Shown here piece after piece: positions 17,338 through 26,900 of a stretch of DNA of 64,000 bases; position 1 is the stretch's first letter; the number at the start of each line of letters is the position of its first letter. Under the pieces are notes generated by a model that worked only from the letters and a program-made list of their open reading frames with translations, did not search any database and was not told the DNA's origin. Source of the DNA: Actinoplanes sp. DH11 (lineage in GTDB: Bacteria; Actinomycetota; Actinomycetes; Mycobacteriales; Micromonosporaceae); contig NZ_JAHWGU010000035.1 of the NCBI RefSeq assembly GCF_020873875.1, positions 27,457 to 91,456 of the forward strand, in the 5' to 3' direction. Position numbers and translations under genes: made by a program.

Positions 17338-18216
17338 ATGTTCGACGACTTCACACTCGAGCACATCGACCTGGGAGACGTGTCGATCCGGGTGCGGCAC
17401 GGTGGTGCCGGTACGCCGGTGGTGCTGCTGCACGGTCATCCGCGTACCCACACCACCTGGCACGCGGTGGCGCCGCGCCTGGCCCGGGAACATGTCGTGG
17501 TCGCGCCGGACCTGCGTGGTTACGGCCGGTCCACGCTTCCGCCCGACGCGCCCGGCCATGTGCAGTCCAGCAAGCGGGAGATGGCCCGCGACGTGGTGCG
17601 GCTGATGGCCCGGCTGGGGCACGACCGGTTCGCGGTGGCCGGGCACGACCGGGGTGCGCTCGCCGCGTTCCGGACCGCGATGGATCATCCGGAGCGGGTC
17701 ACCCATCTGGTTGTCATGGACGGCCTGCCGGTGGTCGAGCATCTGGAGCGCACCGACGTCACGTTCGCGCGCGTCTGGTGGCACTGGTGGTTCCTGGGCC
17801 AGACGGACAAGCCGGCCGAGCGGGTGATCAACGCCGATCCGGACGCCTGGTACCGCACCCCGGACCCGGCCGCGATGGGCGAGGCCAACCACGCCGACGT
17901 GTGGCAGGCGCTGCGGGATCCGGCCGTGGTGCACGGGATGTGCGAGGACTACCGGGCCGGCCTCGGCGTCGACCGGGAGCACGACGAGGCGGACCGGGCC
18001 GCCGGTCGGCGGGTGCGGTGCCCGATGCTGCTGCTCGAATCCGTGCACGACGACATCGACATCCACGGCGACCCGACAGGCATCTGGGCGCCCTGGGTCG
18101 CCGGACCGGTCAACCATCAGCTGATCGAAAGCGGGCACCACCAGGCTGAAGAGGCCCCGGAGCAGGTGGCCGCCGCCCTGCTCGGCTTCCTGGCGGCACC
18201 GGCACCGCCGGGCTGA
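17338..18216 (+). CDS. Haloacetate-dehalogenase-like alpha/beta-hydrolase
   Basis: A 292-residue hydrolase with an Asp nucleophile. VVLLHGHPRTHTTW is the oxyanion region, and VVAPDLRGYGRS and AGHDRGALAAFRTAMDHPERV (Asp in the elbow GHDRGA) follow. The cap contains VWWHWWFLGQTDKPAERVI, a pattern shared with fluoroacetate and haloacetate dehalogenases. The C-terminal His is in ESGHHQAEEAPEQV. It may hydrolyse a haloacid or a related ester or epoxide; the substrate is inferred only from family resemblance. The ATG at 17338 follows the preceding gene by 68 bp. Confidence 0.82.
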   Translation: MFDDFTLEHIDLGDVSIRVRHGGAGTPVVLLHGHPRTHTTWHAVAPRLAREHVVVAPDLRGYGRSTLPPDAPGHVQSSKREMARDVVRLMARLGHDRFAVAGHDRGALAAFRTAMDHPERVTHLVVMDGLPVVEHLERTDVTFARVWWHWWFLGQTDKPAERVINADPDAWYRTPDPAAMGEANHADVWQALRDPAVVHGMCEDYRAGLGVDREHDEADRAAGRRVRCPMLLLESVHDDIDIHGDPTGIWAPWVAGPVNHQLIESGHHQAEEAPEQVAAALLGFLAAPAPPG

Positions 18217-18241
18217 CAACGCACCGGGCGGCGCGTCCGCG

Positions 18242-18331
18242 TCAGCGGGCGATGTACCCGCCGTCCACGAACGACCGGGCGGTCCGGACCGGCACGGCCA
18301 GGCCGTGCGGGAGGCGGCCGGTTGGCGTACG
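18242..18331 (-). pseudogene. 3' remnant of an SDR oxidoreductase gene
   Basis: On the minus strand an open stretch reads TPTGRLPHGLAVPVRTARS, then FVDGGYIAR and a TGA at 18244-18242. FVDGGYIAR followed by a stop is the usual C-terminus of classical short-chain dehydrogenases. No SDR body lies upstream; the SpoIIM gene ends at 18335 and takes that space. About 30 codons survive. This looks like the tail of an SDR gene cut by a rearrangement that brought in the SpoIIM-RDD pair. Confidence 0.5.
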
Positions 18332-18334
18332 TGA

Positions 18335-19318
18335 TCAGGCCTGCGGTAGCTCGTACGCCGTGCCCTCCGGTGTCGCCGTGCGTGACCGGGCCGCCCGGCC
18401 CAGCAACAGGGCGTAGGCGAGGAACGCCACCCAGGCCAGCGCGCCGATCCCGACGCGGGACGACGCCGGCAGGCCGGAGGGGGTGACGTAGGCCTCGAGC
18501 AGGCCGGCCACCGCCAGCACCGGCACCAGACCGACAGCGATCACCATGCCGGATCGGGCCCGGTCGATCAGCGACTGACGGCGGGTCAGTGTCGGGCCGG
18601 GTGCGATCCAGGCCCAGCCGAGGCGCAGGCCTGCCGCGGCACCGACGAAGACGGCTGTCAGTTCCAGCAGGCCGTGCGGGGCGAGGTAGGTCAGGAAGGT
18701 CTGACCGGCGCCGGCCGAGGAAAGCACCCCGCCGGTGATGCCGACGTTGAGCAGGTTCGCGCCGAGCAGGTAGAACACCGGCAGGACCAGCACACCGGCC
18801 GCGATGCACTGTGCGGTGAGCACGGCGTTGTTCGTCCAGACCTGGCCGGCGAAGTTCTGCGGCTCGTACTGGCTGTAGTAGCCGACGAAGTCCCGCTCCA
18901 CCAGCTGGGTGATCTGCTCCTCGGAGAGGAAGTGCGCGGCCACCTCGGGGTGGGCGCTGACGTAGCCGATCAGCGCGGCGGCACCGGCGACCAGCAGCGT
19001 GCCGAGGAGAGCCCACCAGCGCCACGTCGCGTACAACTGGGCCGGGAACGTCTCGGTGAAGAAGCGCAGCACCGACCGCCAGGAGAAACCCTGACCGCGA
19101 CTGATCGCCGCGCGGGCCGCCATCAGCTGCCGGGAGAGGTCGGTCAGGACGAGCGGGTCGGGGGAGCGGCCGCGCAGCACCGACAGGTGGGTCGCCGCCC
19201 GCTGGTAGAGCACGACCAGTTCGTCGGCCTCCGCGGCGCTGAGCCGGCGGCGCCGCGCGAGCTGCTCCATCCGGTCCCACTCACCGGCCCGGTCCAGCAC
19301 ATACGCGTCGAGATCCAC
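18335..19318 (-). CDS. Stage II sporulation protein M family membrane protein
   Basis: A 327-residue SpoIIM/DUF95-type integral membrane protein. A cytoplasmic helical N-terminus (DRAGEWDRMEQLARRRRLS, then LVVLYQRAATHLSVLRG) precedes several spans (WALLGTLLVAGAAALIGYVSA, QCIAAGVLVLPVFYLLGANLL, ELTAVFVGAAAGLRLGWAWI, GMVIAVGLVPVLAVAGLLEAYV). FAGQVWTNNAVLTAQ and YLAPHGLLELTAVFVG are family hallmarks. In actinobacteria this gene usually sits next to an RDD gene and the MoxR-DUF58 operon; here two enzymes and an SDR remnant separate it from that operon. It is divergent from the RDD gene. Confidence 0.9.
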   Translation of the reverse strand: MDLDAYVLDRAGEWDRMEQLARRRRLSAAEADELVVLYQRAATHLSVLRGRSPDPLVLTDLSRQLMAARAAISRGQGFSWRSVLRFFTETFPAQLYATWRWWALLGTLLVAGAAALIGYVSAHPEVAAHFLSEEQITQLVERDFVGYYSQYEPQNFAGQVWTNNAVLTAQCIAAGVLVLPVFYLLGANLLNVGITGGVLSSAGAGQTFLTYLAPHGLLELTAVFVGAAAGLRLGWAWIAPGPTLTRRQSLIDRARSGMVIAVGLVPVLAVAGLLEAYVTPSGLPASSRVGIGALAWVAFLAYALLLGRAARSRTATPEGTAYELPQA

Positions 19319-19345
19319 CGTGCGCCCTTCGTGTTTACTGTGCCG

Positions 19346-20203
19346 GTGACTGTGGTCGGTGAGCGGGACGTTGTCAACGCGGAGGCGGTCGCCCTTGACG
19401 TCCGCCCGGCGCGGCTCGGTTCGCGCGCGCTCGCCCTCGGCGTCGACATCTGCGTGCAGGCCGTGCTCGTGCTGTTCCTGCTCGCGGTCACCTCGATCAC
19501 GCTGCGTGCGCTGCCGCCCAGCCTGGTCGACGACGCGTTGTTCGACACGACGCTACGGACGGTCGTGGTGATCGTGCTGCTCGCCTACCCGACCCTGATC
19601 GAGACGGTCACCAACGGCCGCAGCGTCGGCAAACTCCTGGTCGGCCTGCGCGTGGTCCGCGACGACGGCGGGCCGATCCGGCTGCGGCACGCGTTCACCC
19701 GGGCGCTCATCGGGTTCGCGGTGGAGTGGCCCGGCCTGCTCCTGCCCCTGGTCACCTGGATGATCAGCCTGGGCACGATGCTCGGCTCGGCGCGCGGCCG
19801 GCGACTGGGTGACCTGGCCGCCGGGACGATGGTGGTGCACGTGCGGCGCCCGTACCCCTGGCTGCCCGTGCCCCCGATGCCGCAACACTTGGCCGGCTGG
19901 GCCGCCGTGGCGGACCTCGCCGCGGTCGACGACAGGCTGGCGCTGTCGGTCAGGCAGTACCTCTCCCGCGCCGCGCTGCTGCGCGATCCGCACCGTTCCC
20001 GGCTGCGACAGGACCTGGCCGGCGAGGTGGCGGCCCGGGTGCGCCCGGCACCACCCGCCGGAACCCCGCCGGACGCGTTTCTGGCAGCGGTGCTGGCGGA
20101 GCGCCGCCGCCGGTCCCTCCCGGCGGGCGACGCCCTCGCCGAGCGCCTGATGCGAGACCCCGGGGGTACGGGCATCGCGCTCCGATCCGCCGCACCGGAC
20201 TAG
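19346..20203 (+). CDS. RDD-family membrane protein
   Basis: A protein of about 285 residues with an N-terminal RDD domain: LDVRPARLGSRALALGVDI (the R and D of the motif), then two spans (VQAVLVLFLLAVTSITL, TVVVIVLLAYPTLIETV), the signature NGRSVGKLLVGLRVVRDDGG, and GRRLGDLAAGTMVVHV. The C-terminal 120 residues are hydrophilic and helical. RDD proteins are membrane proteins of unclear function, possibly ion transport. GTG codons at 19331, 19340, 19346 and 19352 are all possible starts and none has a good ribosome site; 19346 is a compromise. Confidence 0.85.
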   Translation: MTVVGERDVVNAEAVALDVRPARLGSRALALGVDICVQAVLVLFLLAVTSITLRALPPSLVDDALFDTTLRTVVVIVLLAYPTLIETVTNGRSVGKLLVGLRVVRDDGGPIRLRHAFTRALIGFAVEWPGLLLPLVTWMISLGTMLGSARGRRLGDLAAGTMVVHVRRPYPWLPVPPMPQHLAGWAAVADLAAVDDRLALSVRQYLSRAALLRDPHRSRLRQDLAGEVAARVRPAPPAGTPPDAFLAAVLAERRRRSLPAGDALAERLMRDPGGTGIALRSAAPD

Positions 20204-20224
20204 GCCGTGTCCTGGGCGGCCCGG

Positions 20225-21358
20225 TCACACCGCGCGGAGGACCAGGTCGAACCCGGTCTCCATCCGGTACGACCACGTCGCGCTGTAACCCGCCCACTCA
20301 CCCGTCTGTTCACCGTCCTCCGGGGTCGTCTGCCCCATCCGGGTCTGCACATCCGGCGGCACCCCGACCTGATCGAGCACGCAGTTGATCGCGGCCGGTT
20401 CCAGCCCGCTGCCCGACGAGAGGTCATCGGTGCCGCGGCCGTCGATCGACAGCGTGCGTCCCCGGTCCTCGAACGTGGTGCCGCTGCCGGTCGGGTCGCA
20501 GAACTCCCGGGCACCGGCGAGCACCGCCGCGCCCTGCTCGGTCTGCTGATTGCTGGTGTACGCGGACCCGCCCCACCAGCCGGCCCCGAACACGGCGGCG
20601 AGAGCTACGACCCCGACCGGGATGACCCACGCGAGGTTGAGCCCGCTCGGCTGCGGTTCCCGCACCACGATGAAACCGTCGTCGGTGAGTTCGGTGGCAC
20701 CGCCTGGCACTGGGCTGCCCGGCACTGGGCTGCCTGGCCCTGGGCCGCCCGGCACTGGGCTGCCCGGCACTGGGCTGCCCGGCACTGGGGCGTCCGGATC
20801 TGCCGCGTTCGGTCCGGTGAAGCCTGGCCAGGGCGCACCCGGCGCGCTCCCATCCGGCGCCGTCGCACCTGGGACGGTCGTGCCGTGAACGGTCGCGCCC
20901 GGTGGGGTGGCGCCTGGCACGGTAGCGGCCGGGGTGGTCGCTGTCCGGTTCGCGTCCCATCCCGGGGCGGTCGGCCACCCGATGGGTGCAGCCGAGTAAG
21001 AGATCCCGGGGTAGGGCTGGCCGGGCTGCGGAGGTTGCGGCCGGCCCGGTGGTCGCGGCGGGCCAGGCTGCCGCAGATCCGGCTGCCGCGGATCCGCGTG
21101 GTGCTGATCGTCCTGGCGCGGATCAGTTCCATGCCGGTCGGCCTGGTCCCGGTCGGGCTGGTGCTGATAGGTCTTGTGCGGGTCGGCCTGGTGTGGGTCG
21201 GTCTGCTGCGCGCCAGGCTGATGCACGCCAAGCTGGTGTGGGTCGGTCTGGTGCGCGCCGGGCTGGTGCGGGTCGGTCTGGTGCGGGTCGGTCTGGTGCG
21301 GGCCGGGCTGATACGGGCCGGGCTGGTGCGGGTCGCCGGGCGTCTGCGGACTCGTCAC
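20225..21358 (-). CDS. His/Gln/Pro-repeat protein with one membrane span
   Basis: A 377-residue protein. The first 100 residues are repeats of DPHQ, TDPHQ and PGPHQ units (24-30-bp DNA repeats), with more than 20 histidines. Then come a Pro-rich stretch, an Ala/Pro/Gly segment with repeated PGSPVPG units (about residues 185-225), one membrane span (WVIPVGVVALAAVFGAGWW) and an outer domain of about 110 residues with two cysteines (EFCDPTG, INCVLD). The topology suggests a cytoplasmic repeat region and an exported C-terminal domain. The His-rich part could bind metal. I recognise no family. It is convergent with the RDD gene, 21 bp apart. Confidence 0.7.
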   Translation of the reverse strand: MTSPQTPGDPHQPGPYQPGPHQTDPHQTDPHQPGAHQTDPHQLGVHQPGAQQTDPHQADPHKTYQHQPDRDQADRHGTDPRQDDQHHADPRQPDLRQPGPPRPPGRPQPPQPGQPYPGISYSAAPIGWPTAPGWDANRTATTPAATVPGATPPGATVHGTTVPGATAPDGSAPGAPWPGFTGPNAADPDAPVPGSPVPGSPVPGGPGPGSPVPGSPVPGGATELTDDGFIVVREPQPSGLNLAWVIPVGVVALAAVFGAGWWGGSAYTSNQQTEQGAAVLAGAREFCDPTGSGTTFEDRGRTLSIDGRGTDDLSSGSGLEPAAINCVLDQVGVPPDVQTRMGQTTPEDGEQTGEWAGYSATWSYRMETGFDLVLRAV

Positions 21359-21623
21359 GATCCCTCCTGAGGGCGGTTACGGCGCCCGCCGGCCCGTCTC
21401 GATGGGCGGAGGTGGGCACGCGGTCGGCGTCTCATCGCACCCTATCGATCCGCGCCGCCGATCCCGATCGCCACGTCGGTCAGGAATCCGCATCGTTCCG
21501 GCCACGCCCGGACCGCCGGTGAGGATCGGCTGCCGGGTGAACCGGACCCACCGCCGTGCCCGTTGTCCTTGCGATCGTCCCCAGTCGAGTGCGGCTCGGT
21601 CGCGCACGTCGGCCCTGGCGAGA

Positions 21624-21700
21624 TGTTGATCTGCTAGCGATGCGAAATCGCGGTTTCAACCCCATGATCACAGCGTTTTCGTAGCGCTAGCAGATCAACA
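21624..21700. repeat. 77-bp hairpin element, copy A
   Basis: Perfect 16-bp inverted repeats TGTTGATCTGCTAGCG (21624-21639) and CGCTAGCAGATCAACA (21685-21700) enclose 45 bp. Inside, GCGAAATCGC and GCGTTTTCGT extend the pairing imperfectly. A second copy with four differences lies at 54123-54199 in the same orientation. It sits in a 816-bp gene-free stretch between 21359 and 22174. Confidence 0.9.
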
Positions 21701-21919
21701 CCGCCGCGGACGCAACGCAGCTGATCGCGCTACCGCCTGGGAGCCGGGGCCGAGAAGCACGATGCCGCTCGCAACTGCCTCGCCCGCTGCCGCATCGGCA
21801 CCCTGGACGCCATGCTCGCGCACCGCGACTCCGGCCGGTGCAAAACGCCTTAAAGCTCGCAATCACGGCTGCGAAACCATAGGGGCGCCCGGGCGTCGAA
21901 GGGCAACGCCTGTTGCGCC

Positions 21920-22100
21920 GGCCTGCCGGAACCGAGACCGGCCTGCCGACCCCGAGACCCGGCCTGCTGAAAGCGACGCCGGTGTGCCGGAACCGAGACC
22001 GCCCTGCTGAAAGCGACGCCGGTGTGCCGGAACCGAGACCGCCCTTCCGAAGCGACGCCGCCCTTCCGAAAGCGACGCCGGCCTGCCGAAACCGACGCCG
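21920..22100. repeat. 40-bp direct repeats in a gene-free region
   Basis: CCTGCTGAAAGCGACGCCGG and the following GTGTGCCGGAACCGAGACCG recur with a 40-bp period (21963-22002 and 22003-22042). Degenerate copies lie on both sides. Reading frames here only follow the repeat. Apart from this and hairpin copy A, I see no gene in 21359-22174. Confidence 0.75.
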
Positions 22101-22174
22101 GCGTGCCCGGAATGAACCGCGCAGTGATCCTTTCCGGACGCGCCGGCGTGGCTTTCAGTTGTTCGGGTCGCCGC

Positions 22175-22540
22175 TCACCAAGGGGCTTCGCCGTAGACCT
22201 TTCCGCACGCCCCGGCCAGGTCCAGCCAGGCCTGGGCCATCGCGACGTTCAGCGTCTCGGCCGGCTTCGGTGCGGCGGCCGCGACTGCCGCGCTGGTCTC
22301 GCGGACTGTGCCCGCCGCCTCGCGGATCGCCTGCTGCGAGGCCTGGGCCGCGACCTGCGCTGCCTGCCCGGTACGTGCCGGGTCGAGGTGCGCCTTGGCC
22401 TCATTGACCTCGCTCACCGCGTGGCAGGCCGCCCGGTCCGGGTCGGCGCCGGCCGGCGCGGCCGCGGGTGCCTCGGCGGGCTCCGCGCCGCAGCCGGAAA
22501 GGATCAGCAGAACAACGGGAAGGAAAAGCATTCGACGCAT
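22175..22540 (-). CDS. Small secreted lipoprotein, unknown function
   Basis: A 121-residue protein from the ATG at 22540. The signal is MRRMLFLPVVLLILSGCG with a lipobox LSGC, so it should be lipid-anchored outside the membrane. A short Ala/Pro spacer leads to an all-helical domain (ACHAVSEVNEAKAHLDPART, QAAQVAAQASQQAIREAAG) and two further cysteines (RAACHAV, AGACGKV) that could pair. No enzyme motif is visible. ATGs at 22552 and 22531 are alternative starts. Confidence 0.7.
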   Translation of the reverse strand: MRRMLFLPVVLLILSGCGAEPAEAPAAAPAGADPDRAACHAVSEVNEAKAHLDPARTGQAAQVAAQASQQAIREAAGTVRETSAAVAAAAPKPAETLNVAMAQAWLDLAGACGKVYGEAPW

Positions 22541-22673
22541 GGCCGGGACCATATCCGTGCAGCGCGACTGTACCGTTTTCCGGGTGCCGGAAAACGAATC
22601 TCCAGCGGCAGTTTTTCGCGATTTTCACGCCGATCCGGATAGTTGATCTCGTATTCCGGTGCGGCGGCAGGGA

Positions 22674-23843
22674 TTAACGCGCCGCCGGGGCGGAACGCTG
22701 CGGGCGGGCCGGGAACGGCACCCGCACGGTGGAATCGCGCAGATCCCGCAGCGTGCGCACGCCGACCGTGAGCCAGGCCGCCACCAGGGCGGCGTAGAGC
22801 AGGACGGCGACGACGGTGAACATGTCGGAGCCGGTCCGGACGGCCAGCGCCGACGTGCCGGTCACGCAGGTGCCGACCGGGAAGGTGAACGACCACCAGG
22901 TCAGTGAGAACGGCAGGCCGCGGCGGACGGTGCGCACGGTCACCGCCAGCGCCAGGCTTCCCCAGAGGAGCGCGAAACCCCAGAGTGGCACGCCGAGGAC
23001 GACGCCGAGGGCGGCGAAGCCTTGGGCGTACGGGTCGGGCAGCACCGCCGGTGCGACGGAACCGAGCAGGTTCGCCGCCGTGATCGCCTGACCGATCGGG
23101 CCCAGTCCGATCCAGAGGGTCGGCACCATCCTGGCCGGCCCCGTCGCGTGCACGGCCAGCCGCTGCCAGATCAGTGTGGTCACGATAAGCGCCGCGATCA
23201 GGCTGAGCCCGAACATCGCGTAGCAGGCCAGCAGCAGGGTGAGTCGCGGCTGCCCGGCCGGGACGTGCGGCACCAGCAGCGCGCCGGTTGCGGCCGAGAC
23301 CATCGGCGGCACCACTGGCATCAGCCAGCCGCCGAACGCGTCGTCGCCGGGCGAGCCGCCGTTCACCGGCCGGGCCGCGGCGACCGCCGCGGCGTGCCGG
23401 GTGAACCGGAGGTAGGGCACGGCGATCGCGCTGCCCAGGCCGGTCAGCGTGCCGGCCAGCCAGAGCACCGACGAGACGATCACGGCGACCCGGTTGCCGA
23501 TCAGGGCCGGGCCGAGCAGCAGGGTTCCGGCGCCCACGGTGAGCAGGGCCATCGGCGGGGCACCGTAGAAGTTGGCCATCACCGGGTCCGCGCCGTGCGC
23601 CAGGGCGGTCCGGTGCCGGCGCGCCGTCCGGACCAGCAGCAGCGTGAGCAGGGCGGTGGCGAGCAGCCAGACCACTGTCGCGAACGGCCGCAGCACCCCA
23701 CCGCCGACGGGCAGGGTCACGGCGGCGGTCGCGACGATGCCGGTCGCCATCACCGAGGCGAACCAGTTCGGGGTCGGCGCCGGGGACGGCACGGGTGTCG
23801 GGGGCGTCGCGGTTGGCGCGGCGGGACGGGTCAGCAGGCTCAC
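22674..23843 (-). CDS. TDT/SLAC1-family transporter
   Basis: A 389-residue membrane protein with about ten spans. The opening PNWFASVMATGIVATAAV is the signature of the tellurite-resistance/dicarboxylate transporter (TDT, SLAC1-like) family, and NFYGAPPMALLTVGAGTLL, GGWLMPVVPPMVSAATGALL and VPLWGFALLWGSLAL follow in family order. Members export or channel anions, such as dicarboxylates, sulfite or nitrate; the ion here is unknown. The GTG at 23843 opens VSLLTRPAAPTA before the first span. It diverges from the caspase-like gene array, with 141 bp in between. Confidence 0.88.
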   Translation of the reverse strand: MSLLTRPAAPTATPPTPVPSPAPTPNWFASVMATGIVATAAVTLPVGGGVLRPFATVVWLLATALLTLLLVRTARRHRTALAHGADPVMANFYGAPPMALLTVGAGTLLLGPALIGNRVAVIVSSVLWLAGTLTGLGSAIAVPYLRFTRHAAAVAAARPVNGGSPGDDAFGGWLMPVVPPMVSAATGALLVPHVPAGQPRLTLLLACYAMFGLSLIAALIVTTLIWQRLAVHATGPARMVPTLWIGLGPIGQAITAANLLGSVAPAVLPDPYAQGFAALGVVLGVPLWGFALLWGSLALAVTVRTVRRGLPFSLTWWSFTFPVGTCVTGTSALAVRTGSDMFTVVAVLLYAALVAAWLTVGVRTLRDLRDSTVRVPFPARPQRSAPAAR

Positions 23844-23890
23844 GGTGCCACGATGCTCGCCGATCGCCGGGCCCGGTAGCTGCCATGATG

Positions 23891-23925
23891 TTGTGGAGTC
23901 ACAACTAGCGCTTGTACCCCGTACA
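23891..23925. promoter_or_regulatory. Two short palindromes before the caspase-like operon
   Basis: TTGTG-GAGT-CACAA at 23891-23904 and TGTAC-CCC-GTACA at 23913-23925 lie side by side in the gap between the divergent transporter and caspase-like genes. They could be operator sites for either gene. Nothing in the window identifies the regulator, and short palindromes arise by chance, so the call is tentative. Confidence 0.3.
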
Positions 23926-23984
23926 CCTGCGGGTGGTGACCTGGCCGACCGGCCGGTGCACGATAGGCGCGAAAGGGTGACCCG

Positions 23985-26900
23985 GTGCGGCCCGGCGTTA
24001 GATCTATGGTGGACGCTGTGACCGCCGTCATCGACGAGCCCGCCGCCCGCCGGCTGCGGGTCATCGCCATCGGAATCGGTCACTTCGCCACGTCCGGTGA
24101 CCCAGAGCTTCCAGATCCTTACCCCGCGTTGTCCTTCGCGTCGCCGCGGGCGGACGAGGTGGCCGAGGCGCTCATCCCGTACGGGTACCGCCGGCACATC
24201 CTGGCGGACACCTCCGCGGCCGACGGTGACCTGCTCGGCACCGCCGTCCGCGACGGCTGCCGTGGGCTCGGCCCCGATGACCTGCTGATCGTGCACGTGG
24301 TCGGCCACGGCTACCTCAACAAGGCCGGTGCGCTGTGCCTGCTCGGACCGGATGGTGCCGAGAGCGGGACCGACAACATCGACGCCCTGGTCCAGCGGAT
24401 CGACAGCGACGAGCGGCTACCCCGTACCCTCTTCCTGCTCGACCTCTGCCATGCCGGCAGCCTGCCGCGCGCCGCCTGGCAGATCGTCTCGCTGGATGAG
24501 CGCCGCGCCTGGGTGATCGCCGCCTGCGAGGCGGACAAGAAGGCCTTCGCCGGGCGGTTCAGCCAGGCCGTCGCCACGGTGCTGCGCGACGTCGACATCG
24601 CGCCGGCCGTGCCGTACCTGCCGCTGCCCACCGTCGCTCGCGCGATCCGCCGCGCCCTCCTCGAACTCACCGCGCGCGAACCCGGCCTGCGGCAGTACGT
24701 CACGTCGAGCCTGGTCGACCTCGCTGACGACCCGCTGGACCTGCCGTTCTTCCCGAACCTGAGGATGGTCGACGCGCCGATCGTGCAGGCGCGCCCGCGG
24801 GTGGACAGCGGTGTCGAGCCGTTTGTGGCCGACGTGGACGAGGCGCTCGATGCCGGGCATTTCATGACGAGGGCTTCGGGGTACGGGGGTGCGGCTGCCG
24901 GGTGTTTCAGCGGTCGCGAGGATGAGTTGCGGACATTGTCGGACTGGTTCGACGGTGTTGATCAACGTCGGTTGCGGGTGGTGACCGGTGGTCCCGGGTC
25001 GGGCAAGAGTGCGCTGGTGGGTGTGCTGGTCTGTGCGGCGCATCCGAAGCTGAGCGCGGCGACCGAGCCGGTGTGGCGGCACGTGCAGCGGGTGCCGCGG
25101 GTCAACCCGGGCTTCGCGGCCGTGCACGCCCGCCACCGCACCGAAGCCGAGACGGCCGCGTCGCTTGTCGCGCAACTGGAGCTACCGGCCGACCGGCCCC
25201 TGCTGGACCGGTTGGCGCAGCACACCGGTGAGCCGCCGCTCGTGGCGATCGACGGCGTGGACGAGGCCGAACAGCCGACCGAGTTGATCACCGGCTTGTT
25301 GCTGCCGCTGGCGACGACCGACCGGGCCGACGGGCGGCCGCTGTGCCGGCTGCTTGTCGCGATGCGGCCGTGGGACGAGTTCGCGTCGCTGCTGGAGCCG
25401 GCACGCGCAGCCGGGGGTCTGGTCGACCTGGACGACGTGCCGGCGGAGCGGCTGGGCCGCGAACTGGACTTCTATGTGTCCCGCCTGCTCTACGCCTTCA
25501 ATCCCTACGGCGAGCCGGAGTACGCGGCCGCCCGCGCGACGTTCGCTCAGGTCGTCGCGGTGACCCTGGCGCGGTCGGAGCCGCGTCCGCCGGGGGCGTT
25601 CCTGGTGGCCGGGATGTACGCGCATCATCTGGTCACCGCGTACCGGCCGATCGACGAGACCGCCAAGGTGTGGGAGATCGCCCGCCGGGTCCCGCGCACA
25701 CTGGAGGACCTGCTCGAGCTCGACCTGGCGTCCCGCAGCGAGACCCGCTGGCTGCGACCCGTCCTGGCCGCGCTCGCGCACGCCCGTGGCGAGGGCATGC
25801 CGGCCGGTGTCGCCGCTGCGGCAGCCCGCGCGCTGGCCGCCGATCCCACCCTGTCCGGTCCTACCAGCGACGAGATCAACGAAGTGCTGAACTCGGCCGG
25901 CCGGTTCTACCTGCGACAGGCCACCGACGTGGACGGTACGTCTCTTTACCGGCTGTTCCACCAGGGCCTCGCCGACCATCTGCGGCGGCAGCCGATGGCC
26001 GTGGCCGATGGCGCCGAGGGTGTCGCCGGGCGGCTGTTCGCCGCGATGCTCGCGCACCTCGACCCCGGCGGCCGGGGATTGCGGCGGTGGGATCTTGCCG
26101 AACCGTACCTGTTGCGGCACGCGGCCGCGCACGCCGCCGAGGCCGGGGCGGCCGGGGTGCTCCTCGGGGACCCGGAGTTCCTGGTCCACGCAGACGCCGG
26201 GCAACTCGCCGGGCTGCGGCCCCTCGGTCTGGACGAATGCGGGCCGCCCGGGGAGCAACGGCGCCGCCTGCTCGCGATCGCCGCCTCGGTCGCCGGCCAG
26301 GACCACCTCGTGCCGCCGCTGTCCCGGCGGCCCGACGGCGACGGCCTGCCGTGGAGCCCGGCCTGGTCGGCGCGGGGAACCGGCCCGGCCGGCACGGAGC
26401 TGGCGGCAACCCGGATCGCGCTGGACTTCGACGGGCGGGCGGCTGTCGCGTACGCGGACGGCCGGGTCGAGGTGCGCTCCGCGGCGACAGGTGCGACGAT
26501 GCGGACGATCACGCTGTCCGGGCCGACGGAGAGCCTGCTGATCGGTGCGATCGCGGACCGGCCGGTGGTCGTCGCCTGGACGGAACAGGCGGAACTCTGG
26601 GATGTGACGGACGACCGGGCCGCCGCGGACCCGGGAGCCCACCGCCTCGGTCGCCTGGCCACCGCCGATCTGCCCGCCGACGACCACCAGTGGCGCGAGC
26701 TCTACACCCGGTGGGGGGTGCGGTACGGGGAGACCCAATCCTGGCCGCGGCCCTCAGCCCCGGCCGTCGTGCACGGCCGGCTGGTCGAAGTCGCCTGCAC
26801 CGCCGACGGTGTCGCTCTGACCGCCGATCCGGCGCCCGAAGGCATCGGCTGGGTCCTCTGTACCTCGGTCGGCGGGGTGCCGCACGCGGTCCGGTTCACC

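Noticed and set aside
21900..22110. Possible CRISPR array because of 40-bp repeats
   Set aside because: Repeats are contiguous without unique spacers and there are no cas genes.
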